DNA of 64,000 nucleotides from positions 88,210 through 152,209 of the forward strand of contig DFXX01000085.1 of the NCBI GenBank assembly GCA_002381765.1, written 5' to 3'. The notes under the pieces were generated by a model. That model ran no database searches, was not told where the DNA came from, and saw only the letters and a program-made list of their open reading frames with translations. Shown here piece after piece: positions 1-9,377 of this stretch (position 1 is the first letter of the stretch; every line of letters starts with the position of its first letter). Made by a program: the position numbers and the translations under genes. The stretch comes from Bacteriovoracaceae bacterium UBA4097. GTDB lineage: Bacteria > Bdellovibrionota > Bacteriovoracia > Bacteriovoracales > Bacteriovoracaceae.

Positions 1-11
1 AGGAAACGACC

Positions 12-494
12 ATGAAAAGCTTACTGCTCATTGCCTCTTTCTTATTTTCCACGAGTCTATTCGCTCAAACAGTGGCCTTTAATGTGTCTCTGACTCCGGC
101 TGGCTCTTTTGAGGCCGTGAGCCAAAAGCTTAAAGGAAACCTAATTAAAAGTGGTGGAGGCTTCACGGCAGATAAGCTTTGGATCAGCATTGAATCCTTT
201 AAAACAGGTATTGAACTCAGAGATGAGCATCTCTGGAAGCATCTTAATAGCTCCAAGCATCCTAAGGCCGTACTGAGTGAGGTTAAGGGTGCTAATGGTA
301 AGGCCATTGGAAAACTGACTGTCAATGGTGTCACGAAACCCGTTAACATGACCTATACAGATGATGGGAAAAAAGTATCTGCCGCATTTACTGTTAAGGC
401 TTCAACTTTCAATCTGCCTAAGGCCCAGTACATGGGTGTAGGAGTCAGTGATGAAGTTAATGTTAAAGTCACTCATCCCTATGTAGTTAAGTGA
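12..494 (+). CDS. YceI family periplasmic protein
   Basis: This is a 160-residue secreted protein. Residues 1-19 form a signal peptide ending in SLFAQ. The rest matches the YceI lipocalin-like family, whose members bind isoprenoid-type lipids in the periplasm; recognisable stretches are TVAFNVSLTP and the later KLTVNGVTKPVNM. The length is slightly short of the usual 180-190 residues. AGGAAA lies just upstream of the ATG. The stop overlaps the GTG start of a haem c lipoprotein, so it begins a four-gene operon of envelope proteins. YceI proteins often sit beside cytochromes, which fits the neighbours. The ligand cannot be read from sequence. Confidence 0.88.
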   Translation: MKSLLLIASFLFSTSLFAQTVAFNVSLTPAGSFEAVSQKLKGNLIKSGGGFTADKLWISIESFKTGIELRDEHLWKHLNSSKHPKAVLSEVKGANGKAIGKLTVNGVTKPVNMTYTDDGKKVSAAFTVKASTFNLPKAQYMGVGVSDEVNVKVTHPYVVK

Positions 495-865
495 AAATAT
501 TTTTTTTCTTCTCCCTATTTCTTCTTTCTTGTCAGGATTATAACTCCAATACGGGTGACCGTGATAAATATGGAGAGGTAAGCCTGGAGAACAATGCACA
601 GTTCCGGCGAGCTTATAGCATTATTCAGAACCGCTGCGTGAACTGCCACACTTCGAGTGTCCATGATACATGGGCTTCATATACCACTAACGAAATGTGG
701 ATTAAAAGCGGATCCAATCGAGTCCTTCCGGGTAGGGCCCAGGACTCTAACCTCATCATAAGAATCATCAATAGCGGACACACAAATTCTAATATGCCCA
801 TCGGAGGAAGTGCTCTTCCTAATGATGAGTATGATGCTTTGGTGGAATGGATAGATAATCTGTGA
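491..865 (+). CDS. Haem c-binding lipoprotein (monohaem cytochrome-like)
   Basis: A 124-residue lipoprotein. Its signal peptide ends in the lipobox LLSC, giving a lipidated Cys at about residue 14. One haem-attachment motif, CVNCH, occurs near residue 49, and a downstream NMPIGG could provide the distal Met ligand, as in class I cytochromes c. It starts at GTG, whose last bases form the TGA stop of the YceI gene, so translation is probably coupled. The downstream barrel protein also carries a CxxCH, suggesting an electron-transfer unit in the envelope. The partner and redox role are inferred from context only. Confidence 0.8.
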   Translation: MKIFFFFSLFLLSCQDYNSNTGDRDKYGEVSLENNAQFRRAYSIIQNRCVNCHTSSVHDTWASYTTNEMWIKSGSNRVLPGRAQDSNLIIRIINSGHTNSNMPIGGSALPNDEYDALVEWIDNL

Positions 866-2016
866 TTAAACTCATCACCTTCATTTTTGTAATCGTACTT
901 ACACCAGGGGCTTGGGCCTATACTAATTTCATTGGCCATAGCTACACTTCATGTCTTAACTGTCACTACAATCCCTTTGGTGGTGGGCCCATCAATGATT
1001 ATGGACGTGCAGTTTCAGCAACCGCCATCTCTTCAGATACATTCACCCCAGATAGCTGGGACCAAGAAAAACTGGCCTATACCTCTGGATTTCTTTTTAG
1101 AAAACCAAAGCAGGACTGGCTAAGAACGCAAATCAATTATCGCGGCTTCCAGCTAGTAAGGAATCCAGGCTCTTCGGAATCAGAGCAGAAAGAATGGATT
1201 AACATGCAGTTTGACGGTCGAGTCGTCTTGAAATTTGGCGAGAATGATAAGTTTATTGCCGTTGCCAATTATGGCTACGCTCCCCTGCCTCATCCCAAAC
1301 CTCCCGGCAAGGAGCAAGCATTGTGGAGAAGTCGCGAGCATTATATTGGTTATCGGGTTACTCCGAAATTTGGGGTCTATGCGGGACTCATGGATCAGGT
1401 CTACGGTATCAGGGTTATTGAACACATCGCCTACAGTAGGACAATTCCTCAAGTGGCCCAGAACGACCAGGTTCATGGAGTTCTTCTTCATTATCTGGGA
1501 GACACCTTTGAAGTGGGGGCCCATGCTTATGGAGGAAATCTTTCTCAAGAAGAAGATCTTCGAATGGCAGGGGGTTCCCTTAAGTTTGAAAAAACGGCAT
1601 TCTCTCATCACCGTCTAGGGGCATCGGTTAAAAAGGCCGGCAATGATTATTTGGATCTGGTCTCTTACTCTGCCCATGGGAGATTCAACTTGAAAGAAGG
1701 TTCGGCCCTACTAGCTGAAATTGGTCAGACGGATCGCAAGACGCAGAACGGATCTGATGACAGGACTTCCCGTTATGGACTTCTGCAAACCTATCTGCGT
1801 CCCTTCAGAGGTCTTTATTTCCTAACAAATATTGAATATCTTAAAAGGAATCTCGAGCTGGATGACTATTCAGTGAGATGGGGACCGGGAATTCAATACT
1901 TCCCTCTGCAGAGATTAGAACTAAGGCTAGATCTCTACAATACAAGGAACTTCAGTCCAGACTCATCTACCCCGGATAGTTGGATGTACCTCTTTCAAAC
2001 CCATATTTGGATATGA
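862..2016 (+). CDS. Outer-membrane beta-barrel protein with N-terminal CxxCH motif
   Basis: A 384-residue secreted protein with a signal peptide (cleaved near GAWA). A cytochrome-like motif, SCLNCHYNPFGGG, follows at about residues 30-42. From about residue 80 to the end the chain is a series of alternating amphipathic strands rich in Tyr, Gly and aromatic residues, ending in LFQTHIWI, which is typical of an outer-membrane barrel. It starts at GTG, overlapping the TGA of the upstream cytochrome gene. The CxxCH followed by NPFGGG recurs in other barrel proteins associated with cytochromes. Whether haem is really attached is unknown; the CxxCH might instead bind a metal. Confidence 0.7.
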   Translation: MIKLITFIFVIVLTPGAWAYTNFIGHSYTSCLNCHYNPFGGGPINDYGRAVSATAISSDTFTPDSWDQEKLAYTSGFLFRKPKQDWLRTQINYRGFQLVRNPGSSESEQKEWINMQFDGRVVLKFGENDKFIAVANYGYAPLPHPKPPGKEQALWRSREHYIGYRVTPKFGVYAGLMDQVYGIRVIEHIAYSRTIPQVAQNDQVHGVLLHYLGDTFEVGAHAYGGNLSQEEDLRMAGGSLKFEKTAFSHHRLGASVKKAGNDYLDLVSYSAHGRFNLKEGSALLAEIGQTDRKTQNGSDDRTSRYGLLQTYLRPFRGLYFLTNIEYLKRNLELDDYSVRWGPGIQYFPLQRLELRLDLYNTRNFSPDSSTPDSWMYLFQTHIWI

Positions 2017-3032
2017 TAAAATTACTCATTTTATCCTTTCTCTATTCTGGCTTCCTTTGGGCCGGTCCAGTTGAGCAAATGGTGGCAGGCAAAAGATACG
2101 CTGAGCTCTCTCGCTACTATCTGTCCAACACTAAAAGGAATTTTACTCGCAAGCAGCTTATTCTCATTTCCGATGCCTTAAGAAGACAGCGTCTTTTTCG
2201 AGAGGATATTAGACTCAATATCCAACTCATGAATAAGTATTATAAAAAGCAGCACGTCCGTTTATTAAAAGATATCAAAGCTAGTAATACCATCGATCCA
2301 GATGACTATCCTATCAGTCAGAAGATTATCTATTGGATCATCATCAGCGATTACGCCAATATTCTCACTAAATATGAGAAAAGATCGCCTGCTCTAGAGA
2401 AGGATTATCGCTTCTTTCAGATCTTTAGCAAAATGCTGGTAGATATGGAGTTTAGAGAAAGCAAAGTAGATAAGATCAATAATAAGGTAAATAATCATCT
2501 CGAGTATCTCACCAATAAGGTATACCGCTTCGCTGGCTCTTATAATCTGCAGTATGTAAGTTGGCAAAGAGAAGCGATTCTCACGGGGCCCTTGAGAGAC
2601 ACCTCGCTTAATGTTACTAACCGCGGGTATTGCTTAGGCGGGGATATGGGAATGGAGAATCATCTCTTTCACTTCTATCTGGATGGCTGCTTTCTCTTTG
2701 GTTCTGGTGGCGTAAAGAGCACCGACAGTAGTGTTGAATATCAGCAATCGAATGTGGGGGCGTACGGTTTTAAAGCTGGCCCCGGCGCCTCACTCATTGT
2801 TTCTTCTTCTAAATCTCGCATCGGCTTTAAAGTTCCTGTTATCTACACCATTCAACGTTATCAGAATCCAAACAGCACTCAGTTTTCCATTGAGGAGAAA
2901 AGTCCTTTTTCCTTCATGACCACCCTTTTCTCCCGTTTCCAATTCGGTAAGACATACTTTCAAACAGAATTCGGAAAATACATCCAAAAAGAAGAAATCT
3001 TCTGGGGATTGGGAATTGGGCGGGAATTCTAA
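2013..3032 (+). CDS. Secreted protein with helical N-terminus and C-terminal beta-barrel, unknown function
   Basis: I do not recognise a named family. The ATG at 2013 is preferred over a TTG further upstream: it overlaps the preceding stop as ATGA and opens directly into a signal peptide (LLILSFLYSGFLWAG). The product is 339 residues. Residues about 20-180 are charged and helical. From about 185 onward the chain alternates in strand-like fashion and ends in GLGIGREF, consistent with a small outer-membrane barrel. It is the last overlapped gene of the YceI/cytochrome operon and probably works at the outer membrane with those proteins. Confidence 0.65.
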   Translation: MIKLLILSFLYSGFLWAGPVEQMVAGKRYAELSRYYLSNTKRNFTRKQLILISDALRRQRLFREDIRLNIQLMNKYYKKQHVRLLKDIKASNTIDPDDYPISQKIIYWIIISDYANILTKYEKRSPALEKDYRFFQIFSKMLVDMEFRESKVDKINNKVNNHLEYLTNKVYRFAGSYNLQYVSWQREAILTGPLRDTSLNVTNRGYCLGGDMGMENHLFHFYLDGCFLFGSGGVKSTDSSVEYQQSNVGAYGFKAGPGASLIVSSSKSRIGFKVPVIYTIQRYQNPNSTQFSIEEKSPFSFMTTLFSRFQFGKTYFQTEFGKYIQKEEIFWGLGIGREF

Positions 3033-3113
3033 AGCTTCTCACTCTTGATTCAATTCGTATTGTTTCTAGGCCCTTTGTCCTTCAAGTTAAAGAGGAGAAA
3101 ACAAGGAGTCGAC

Positions 3114-3332
3114 ATGAAACTCTTATTGATTGCAGTACTAGGACTATTTGCTCTTTCCTCTTTGGCAGGCGAAGATAAAAAGAACAGAGGGGAGCTTACT
3201 CAGCAAGAAGAGGAATTTAGAGAAAGCAAGAAGGAGACCAGAGAGCTTATGAAGGAGCATTTTGAACCCAATACAGAGGGTCTCAAGCAGCAGCAGCAGA
3301 AAGCTGAACGTAAGCTACGAAAGAAGAGATAA
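3114..3332 (+). CDS. Small secreted charged coiled-coil protein
   Basis: A 72-residue protein of unknown function. The start at 3114 is chosen because AAGGAG (3102-3107) precedes it by six bases and it opens into a good signal peptide (LLIAVLGLFALSSLAG). The mature part, about 53 residues, is almost entirely Glu, Lys, Arg and Gln, with a QQQQ run near 60, and should be a single helix or coiled coil. It follows the envelope operon by about 80 bases and could be cotranscribed. No catalytic motif is visible. Confidence 0.6.
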   Translation: MKLLLIAVLGLFALSSLAGEDKKNRGELTQQEEEFRESKKETRELMKEHFEPNTEGLKQQQQKAERKLRKKR

Positions 3333-3428
3333 TTCTCGTCTTTTTCAATAATTCTGTCGTTTATCTAAATATTTCAGTATCTTAAAAAAGCCTATAAATT
3401 ATTTTCTGATTCATCCGATAGGTGGATC

Positions 3429-3845
3429 ATGAATCTAGAACCATTTTTACAAAAAAAAATATTAGTCGTCGATGATATGGCCTCCATTAGAGACGCCCTT
3501 ATTGCTATCCTGAGAAGGCTTGGCTTTGTAGATATCCATCAGGCCGTTGACGGAAAGATGGGTTGGCTTAAGGTTCAAGAAAATGCTCTTTACGAGCCTT
3601 TTGATATCATCTTCTCTGACGTTATGATGCCAAACTGTAACGGCATTGAGTTTTTACAGTTGGTTAGAAGCCACGCAGCTCATCAAAAGACACCTATTCT
3701 CATGGTCACTGCTGAGAATGAAAAAGACACCATCTTCGGTGCCATCGAAGCTGGTGCCAGTAGTTATATTTTAAAACCTTTCAATGTGAAGATTATCGAA
3801 CAAAAATTATTTGAAATCCTGTCTAAACAGGCAGCTCAAAAATAA
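3429..3845 (+). CDS. Single-domain response regulator (CheY-like receiver)
   Basis: A 138-residue stand-alone receiver. It has the acidic pair D15-D16, the phosphoacceptor D64 in FSDVMMPNCNG, T94 in MVTAE and K116 in LKPF, so all residues needed for phosphorylation are present. There is no output domain, so it should act by protein contact as CheY does. It is encoded tail-to-tail with a CheA-like kinase and the two coding regions overlap by 23 bases. That makes the kinase its likely partner, although they are not cotranscribed. AGGTGG precedes the ATG. Confidence 0.9.
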   Translation: MNLEPFLQKKILVVDDMASIRDALIAILRRLGFVDIHQAVDGKMGWLKVQENALYEPFDIIFSDVMMPNCNGIEFLQLVRSHAAHQKTPILMVTAENEKDTIFGAIEAGASSYILKPFNVKIIEQKLFEILSKQAAQK

Positions 3846-6351
3846 ACTTTGTTCCCTTCCCGACTTGAGACTCTAGTTTAATCTTACCTTGCATGCGGTC
3901 CACAATATCTTTGATTGCACTCATTCCAACACCACGGCCGGAGATGGTTGTAACCTGTTCAGCAGTACTGAAGTCCTGATCAAAGATGTGATAGATGATT
4001 TCATCATCAGATTCATTGGAGTATTCCATATCTGGATTATTCTTCTGAAGTCTTGAGCGAATTCTTTCCGGGTCAATACCGCCTCCATCATCTTCGATCA
4101 CAATTCTGAGCAATCGCCCATTGTCTTCCAGCTGTGAAATGACATTGATGTGACCTTCATAGCTTTTCTCTCTCTCCTCTCTCACACTTGGCATTTCAAT
4201 CCCATGGTCTGCGCAATTCCTAAAGAGGTGAACAAGTAGCGAGAAGAACTCGCGGAATTTATCTGGATCAACCCGGATATCTCCATTGGTGATCCCCAAG
4301 GGAGCAATCTCTTTGCCAAGCTTTAAGGCCAATGCTGGTAAGAGATTCTTATAAGGAGTAAGATACTCTTCCACAGGAACCTTCATGATTCTTTCATCAA
4401 AGATATGCTTAAGTTCCTTATTATCCGTTTTTCTCACAAGATCATTGAGGTAGAGAATGACAGAAAGATCTACTTCTACCATATTAGAATTGAAACCAAG
4501 AGTATTGAAGATCTCATCCTTAAAGCGAAAATAATTATTCTGGAAATCGGCTTTCTGTTTTAAGAGAAGCTCTTTGTCGATCACCTTGGATTTTTTCATA
4601 TCAACCAATGTTTGCTCACACTTTCTGACCTCATCCATAAGACTATCAACGGCATACATTCCAAAGCCACCTGTAAATGAATGGTAAATCAGCATGGCCG
4701 AGTCTAGCTGATTTTCAGGGGACAAGAGGACTTCATCCAGACTCTTGAGATAATCATCAACTTCATTGGTAAAATCGATAAATTGCCTTTTGGCACCCAA
4801 GATCTTATAGATCATTTCTACGTAGCGCTCTTTCTTCTTGGTTTCCTCAATGGCCCGGGCCTCTTCTGTCTTATCCGTTGCAACCACCACCACATTTGAA
4901 ATGGTACTGGTTTCTTCATCTCTCATAGGATGATAGTGAAGCTTCAATAATTTATAATCGTCAGAGTCTACGGACTCTCCGTATATTTTCTCAAGCACTC
5001 CCAACTGTGCTGCTGAATCGAAGGGAATTTTCTCATTAAAGAGAATGTCGGCCCATTTAGGAGTGCGGGCTTTCTGATCTTCATCCAGACTTAGGACTTC
5101 TTCAAATCTCTTTCCTGCCGGAACCTTATTGAAGAGATCCTCACAGGCCTTGGTATAAATAGAAGAGCACATAAGATCAGGCCCAAAGACAAAGAGACCC
5201 TGATCAAGACTGTTGATCATGGCCTGAATAAAGTCATTGGCGGATTTTAATTCTCTGGTTCTTTCTTCAACCTTTCTTTCAAGGTTTTTACTGTAATCTT
5301 CAATCTTGGCATTGGCGTCTCTTAACTCATCGATGATGATTTCTTTCTCTCCTAAGAGGTCTTTGATTTTACCACTCATAAAGTTGAATTTATCTCCAAG
5401 AATGGCAAGCTCATCCTTGGATTTAACCACGACTTGGTGAGAGAAGTTTCCTTGGGCAATATGTAATACCCCTTCAACTAAAGAGCGAATAGGATTTGTG
5501 AGCTTAGAGCTAAAAATGAGACCCAGAATGAGAGAAAAACCTAGGAGAATAAGACCGAATGCCACCGTCTTCACACTTAAATCCCCTACAATGGCATAGG
5601 CCTTGTCAGAGGCAATATAACTGACAACATGAATACCTATGTCAGGAACACTAGAGACTGACATAAGGTAATCTGTACCATCAACACTAACTTCTTTAGA
5701 TTGAGAAGCAGCATTGCTGGTGATGAAACTTGCATAGAGATTCTTTGAAACATTACCACCTGTTCTCCACAAAACAGTTCCAGCAGAGTCAAGAATGATA
5801 TAATGGAAGACGGAATCAGCAGAGAGGCGATTCCACAGATGCTCCATGTCCAGCAGAAGCCCAAATGATTTGGTATCGTCCTTGAGCTTAACTTCAAAGA
5901 CATTCTGTCCCTGAATCTTCTGCACCGCTAATCCAAACTTATCCAGCTCCTGATAGCCCTCAAGCCAGGATGAGACAAATGATGAGTATTCATCGTTCTT
6001 ATTAGGAAAAGATGATCTCATGGACTTAGTGGGACTTACTTCAGTAACTCTTTTAATAAAGAATGCGTCTATAAGGCCCTGTTTTTCGAAAAGGTTTTTC
6101 CATTCAGAATTATTCATTTGAGAAAGAAGACTGAGAGATTCTACCTGTAATAAAGAATTCTGGATGTTCTCATTGATAAGGTTTCGAACTTCCTCAGTAT
6201 TGGAGAGAATATTCTCAAAGATATAGGCTTTTTTATCTTCGATAATAAGATTGTTGGTAAAATAGAGATTACTGGAAGTAATCAGGAGTAATATGGCGGT
6301 AAGGCCCAATAGAATCTTTGCTTTTAATCCGAATGCTTTCACAAAAATCAC
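3823..6351 (-). CDS. Membrane sensor kinase with HAMP, PAS, Hpt-like and CheA-type ATPase domains
   Basis: An 842-residue hybrid of a sensor kinase and CheA. It has a membrane helix at about 12-30, a periplasmic sensor region at 31-258, a second helix at 260-280, HAMP to about 335, a coiled coil to 370 and a PAS-like region at 375-495. An Hpt-like helical segment follows with H557 in IYHSFTGGFGM; the usual Lys after the His is Thr here. The ATPase shows the N box RNCADHG (N712), DDGGG (754-758) and GRGVGM (805-810). The start is GTG at 6351; GTG at 6342 has the better-placed AGGTG and may be the true start. It faces a CheY-like gene tail-to-tail. The signal sensed is unknown. Confidence 0.85.
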   Translation of the reverse strand: MIFVKAFGLKAKILLGLTAILLLITSSNLYFTNNLIIEDKKAYIFENILSNTEEVRNLINENIQNSLLQVESLSLLSQMNNSEWKNLFEKQGLIDAFFIKRVTEVSPTKSMRSSFPNKNDEYSSFVSSWLEGYQELDKFGLAVQKIQGQNVFEVKLKDDTKSFGLLLDMEHLWNRLSADSVFHYIILDSAGTVLWRTGGNVSKNLYASFITSNAASQSKEVSVDGTDYLMSVSSVPDIGIHVVSYIASDKAYAIVGDLSVKTVAFGLILLGFSLILGLIFSSKLTNPIRSLVEGVLHIAQGNFSHQVVVKSKDELAILGDKFNFMSGKIKDLLGEKEIIIDELRDANAKIEDYSKNLERKVEERTRELKSANDFIQAMINSLDQGLFVFGPDLMCSSIYTKACEDLFNKVPAGKRFEEVLSLDEDQKARTPKWADILFNEKIPFDSAAQLGVLEKIYGESVDSDDYKLLKLHYHPMRDEETSTISNVVVVATDKTEEARAIEETKKKERYVEMIYKILGAKRQFIDFTNEVDDYLKSLDEVLLSPENQLDSAMLIYHSFTGGFGMYAVDSLMDEVRKCEQTLVDMKKSKVIDKELLLKQKADFQNNYFRFKDEIFNTLGFNSNMVEVDLSVILYLNDLVRKTDNKELKHIFDERIMKVPVEEYLTPYKNLLPALALKLGKEIAPLGITNGDIRVDPDKFREFFSLLVHLFRNCADHGIEMPSVREEREKSYEGHINVISQLEDNGRLLRIVIEDDGGGIDPERIRSRLQKNNPDMEYSNESDDEIIYHIFDQDFSTAEQVTTISGRGVGMSAIKDIVDRMQGKIKLESQVGKGTKFIFELPV

Positions 6352-6402
6352 CTGGTATTTAAATTGTACGTAGCTTAAAACTTAAAAATAAAATATCATT
6401 TT

Positions 6403-8304
6403 ATGATGAATATTAAGGATGATAAAACAATTTACTCATTAGAGGGGAAAAAAAACATTTCCTTTTCTGACTACCTGACTCTCTCATTAGCCGTCCTCCT
6501 GATAGCTGTTGGCTTCATTCTTTTCAAATACAATCCCCTGTCTATTAATCCTTTAAGAGATCTGAGCCAAGTGGCCATTATTCACCATCTTGAGCTTGAT
6601 TCCAAAAGAAAGATACCCGGGGCCCTCAGCTGGATTAAGGCAGAACCAAAAGCTCCGCTCTATCAAGGTGACCAAATTCTGACCGGGGAGAAATCATCGG
6701 TCACTGTCGAATTCAAAAAAGGCTCTAAACTTTTTATTGGTCCTCAGTCCCTGATTAGAATTGAGGTGATTGATAATGAGTATCAGGTATTTCTTGTAAA
6801 AGGGGAACTGAAGCTTGAAGGAACTGAAGAGCTCAAAATTATCGACACTCAAACTGGTCAATCGATCAAGGCCCAAAATAATCAAAAGATTACTTCTACT
6901 GCTCAGGGATTAACCACCAATAATCTCTTTAAGGGTATTAAGCAAGGAAGGGTTATCGATCCCAATACCAATACTAAAATTGATTTTGATTTAACCCAAC
7001 AGCATTCAGGATCCATCGTTATTACCGGTGCTAATGGAAAGCAGCTTCTCTCGCAGCCAGTCTCAGGAACGACTATTACCACTCCTATGCCTGCCCCCGG
7101 AAAATACACCACCACTCTTTTAGATTCTCAGAATAAGGTCGTGGGAAAGACTGACTTCACGGTTGCCCCTTACCAAATTCCTGAATTCAAGTCCCTGCCA
7201 AAGGATAATAACTTTATCCGCGGAGAGCTTCTCCCGCTTGAATGGACGGGACGAAATGATTTGAAATATAAGCTCACCATACAGACTCCGGAAGGAATTA
7301 AAGAGCAGCAAGTTCTTGGCACAAAACATGCCATCTATTTAAAGGAATCTGGGGAGTACTCATTTCAGATTGCCGTAGAGAGTGCCGGATCAGATTACTC
7401 CGGCAAGAAAGTTAAATTAAATATCGATCTCTCAGAGGGAGTTGTCATTCCACAGGATCAACTCGTTCAGAAAATTTCCGCTGGCTCCCATGCTATCTAC
7501 AATGTCGAAAATATCCTGAACGATGATCCGGTATCTATGGAAGTCAGCACTCAGCAGGATTTCTCTACCTTACTTAAGACCTTTCCTCCTACCACCAATC
7601 CACGTTATCGGATTCGCATGGAAAGGCCTGGTATTTTCTTTGTAAGAGCAAAATCTAAGGGATCGATTGAAATACCATCCATGATTTCCAAGGTTGTGGT
7701 AACTGCACCGGTGGCCACTCCCCATAAGGACTATGAAGCCAAGCAGGTCATAACGCCTGAGAAGACTGAATCCAAACTAAGCTGGATAAGTGAACCATCG
7801 CAGAAAGCTGCCAGACTGGTAATTGCCAGAGATCAAAATTTTTCAAACCTTGTGCTGAATGAGAAAATCTCACAGAACGCAAAGCTGCTTAACATTCCAG
7901 AGGGTACCTATTACTGGAGAATTTTACCTGAAGAGAACTCTCCCGAGTATATTCTACCTTCAAGTGTTCAAAAATTAGAAGTGGCCCTTCCCCCATTAGG
8001 GACTCCTCTTGTCAAGAATAAACACATCCTTCAGTACACCGCTTTTGGAGCGAAATCCTATTACAGCGTTAAGCTCCAACCTTATCAGTATGCTAAGAAA
8101 TACTTTCTTGAGATCTATGCCGATCAAGGTCTAAAAAAAGAGGTCTTTAAGAAAGTATCTGATCAACCACTCATCCCTTGGGAAACTGCCCGATCAGGCC
8201 GATTCTTTTATCGAATTAGGGTCGAAGATCACTGGGGACGAGTCAGTGATTACTCCAAGACTGGAGAACTTATATTCCCCATTTCTCCCATGGTTGAACT
8301 ATGA
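6403..8304 (+). CDS. FecR-domain membrane protein with Ig/FN3-like repeats
   Basis: A 633-residue protein anchored by one N-terminal helix (about 24-43). A FecR domain follows at roughly 70-140, seen in LYQGDQILTGEKSSVTVEF, GSKLFIGPQS and VFLVKGELKLEG. The remainder is several strand-rich modules that look like Ig or FN3 repeats, including two with the pattern YYWRILPEE or FFYRIRVEDHWG. Stand-alone FecR domains of this type often occur with LysM proteins in envelope systems rather than in iron signalling. The stop overlaps the next gene as ATGA, which is a LysM-barrel protein, so the two are probably made together. No strong ribosome-binding site precedes ATG 6403 or ATG 6406. Confidence 0.78.
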   Translation: MMNIKDDKTIYSLEGKKNISFSDYLTLSLAVLLIAVGFILFKYNPLSINPLRDLSQVAIIHHLELDSKRKIPGALSWIKAEPKAPLYQGDQILTGEKSSVTVEFKKGSKLFIGPQSLIRIEVIDNEYQVFLVKGELKLEGTEELKIIDTQTGQSIKAQNNQKITSTAQGLTTNNLFKGIKQGRVIDPNTNTKIDFDLTQQHSGSIVITGANGKQLLSQPVSGTTITTPMPAPGKYTTTLLDSQNKVVGKTDFTVAPYQIPEFKSLPKDNNFIRGELLPLEWTGRNDLKYKLTIQTPEGIKEQQVLGTKHAIYLKESGEYSFQIAVESAGSDYSGKKVKLNIDLSEGVVIPQDQLVQKISAGSHAIYNVENILNDDPVSMEVSTQQDFSTLLKTFPPTTNPRYRIRMERPGIFFVRAKSKGSIEIPSMISKVVVTAPVATPHKDYEAKQVITPEKTESKLSWISEPSQKAARLVIARDQNFSNLVLNEKISQNAKLLNIPEGTYYWRILPEENSPEYILPSSVQKLEVALPPLGTPLVKNKHILQYTAFGAKSYYSVKLQPYQYAKKYFLEIYADQGLKKEVFKKVSDQPLIPWETARSGRFFYRIRVEDHWGRVSDYSKTGELIFPISPMVEL

Positions 8305-9332
8305 AGTTAATTTCTCTCTTTACGCTCTTCTTCCTTTCAGTTTCCTTGAATGCACAGGCGCAAGGAAAGATGTATAAGCTCAGATACGTGGTTGAACAAA
8401 ATGATACCCTTAATCGCATCATTGGCCGCTTTGTCTATCCTAATAGTGTCATTACCAAAAATACCCCCATGACTCAAAAGACCTTGGAGGAAAATGGCCA
8501 TGTTAAAAATTGGAAGGCCCTTGTTCCTGGGACGCTGCTTGATCTCTATATCGCCCAGGAATATCTGGATATGGATAAGTACCGAAAGTACAATGAGCAA
8601 CTAGAAAAAAGCCTCGCCAGACTCAATAATGGGGCCTATGAAACTGAGAATGCCATTGGAAAACATGTTCCAAGAGGACTCAAGTCTTCTATCTTCTATC
8701 TCGCTTCTTATGGAAGGTTTACCCAGTCTTATCCTCAGGATGTGGAATTTGAGTTCTATCAAAACAGTCCCATTACTCTTGGCTCTTCGTTCTCTTATTA
8801 TCCAAAAGATACGTTATGGTCATTTGCCGGAAGTGCCTATTTCTCCTATCTTTTAGCGACGTCTAATAATCTCAATGATGCAGATGTGGACGTTCCGGCG
8901 GAGATTGGACTTAACTTTTATCCAGAGTACCGTTTTGCAAAATATAATTTTACGGGATACTTTGGTCTCGATTATGAGCGGTTTTCTACCTTCAATATTG
9001 GAGGACTTGAGAACGACCAAGAAGAAATATTACTTGATCAAAACTCTGTAGTATATGGCACGATCGGGGTATCCAAGTTAGTCAATGTTTTCAGTGTCCC
9101 CTTTTTCACTAAGCTCTCTTTCTCTCATAGCTTGGCCAGCTCCATCGACCCCAACAGTAAAGGCAGCAAGGATTCAACCCCTTACACTGGCTACAAAGTC
9201 CTGTGGTACGTAAACAAAAAGTTTACTGATCGCCTCTATCTCCACACCTTATTCAAATACCATAGGATGGATGGCCCCTCAGAACTCACCACTTTGCGGT
9301 TAGGTTTAGGTTTAGGCTACATCCTGCAATAA
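8301..9332 (+). CDS. LysM-like domain fused to outer-membrane beta-barrel
   Basis: A 343-residue secreted protein with a signal peptide ending in LNAQAQ. Residues about 25-85 resemble a divergent LysM: YVVEQNDTLNRIIGRFVY, then LVPGTLLDLYI with an insertion between. From about 130 to the end the chain reads as a barrel with aromatic strands, finishing in LGLGLGYILQ. A LysM on the periplasmic face could tether the barrel to peptidoglycan. It overlaps the FecR gene by ATGA and is followed by a LysM lipoprotein, giving an envelope module. Function beyond that is inferred. Confidence 0.68.
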   Translation: MKLISLFTLFFLSVSLNAQAQGKMYKLRYVVEQNDTLNRIIGRFVYPNSVITKNTPMTQKTLEENGHVKNWKALVPGTLLDLYIAQEYLDMDKYRKYNEQLEKSLARLNNGAYETENAIGKHVPRGLKSSIFYLASYGRFTQSYPQDVEFEFYQNSPITLGSSFSYYPKDTLWSFAGSAYFSYLLATSNNLNDADVDVPAEIGLNFYPEYRFAKYNFTGYFGLDYERFSTFNIGGLENDQEEILLDQNSVVYGTIGVSKLVNVFSVPFFTKLSFSHSLASSIDPNSKGSKDSTPYTGYKVLWYVNKKFTDRLYLHTLFKYHRMDGPSELTTLRLGLGLGYILQ

Positions 9333-9377
9333 TAAAAAAGTTCTTAATTAACTATAGGTTCTGCCGATAAGTGGTAT

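Noticed and set aside
1980..2012. TTG start for the fourth gene of the first operon
   Set aside because: It would put 11 hydrophilic residues before the signal peptide; the ATG at 2013 overlaps the preceding stop and fits better.
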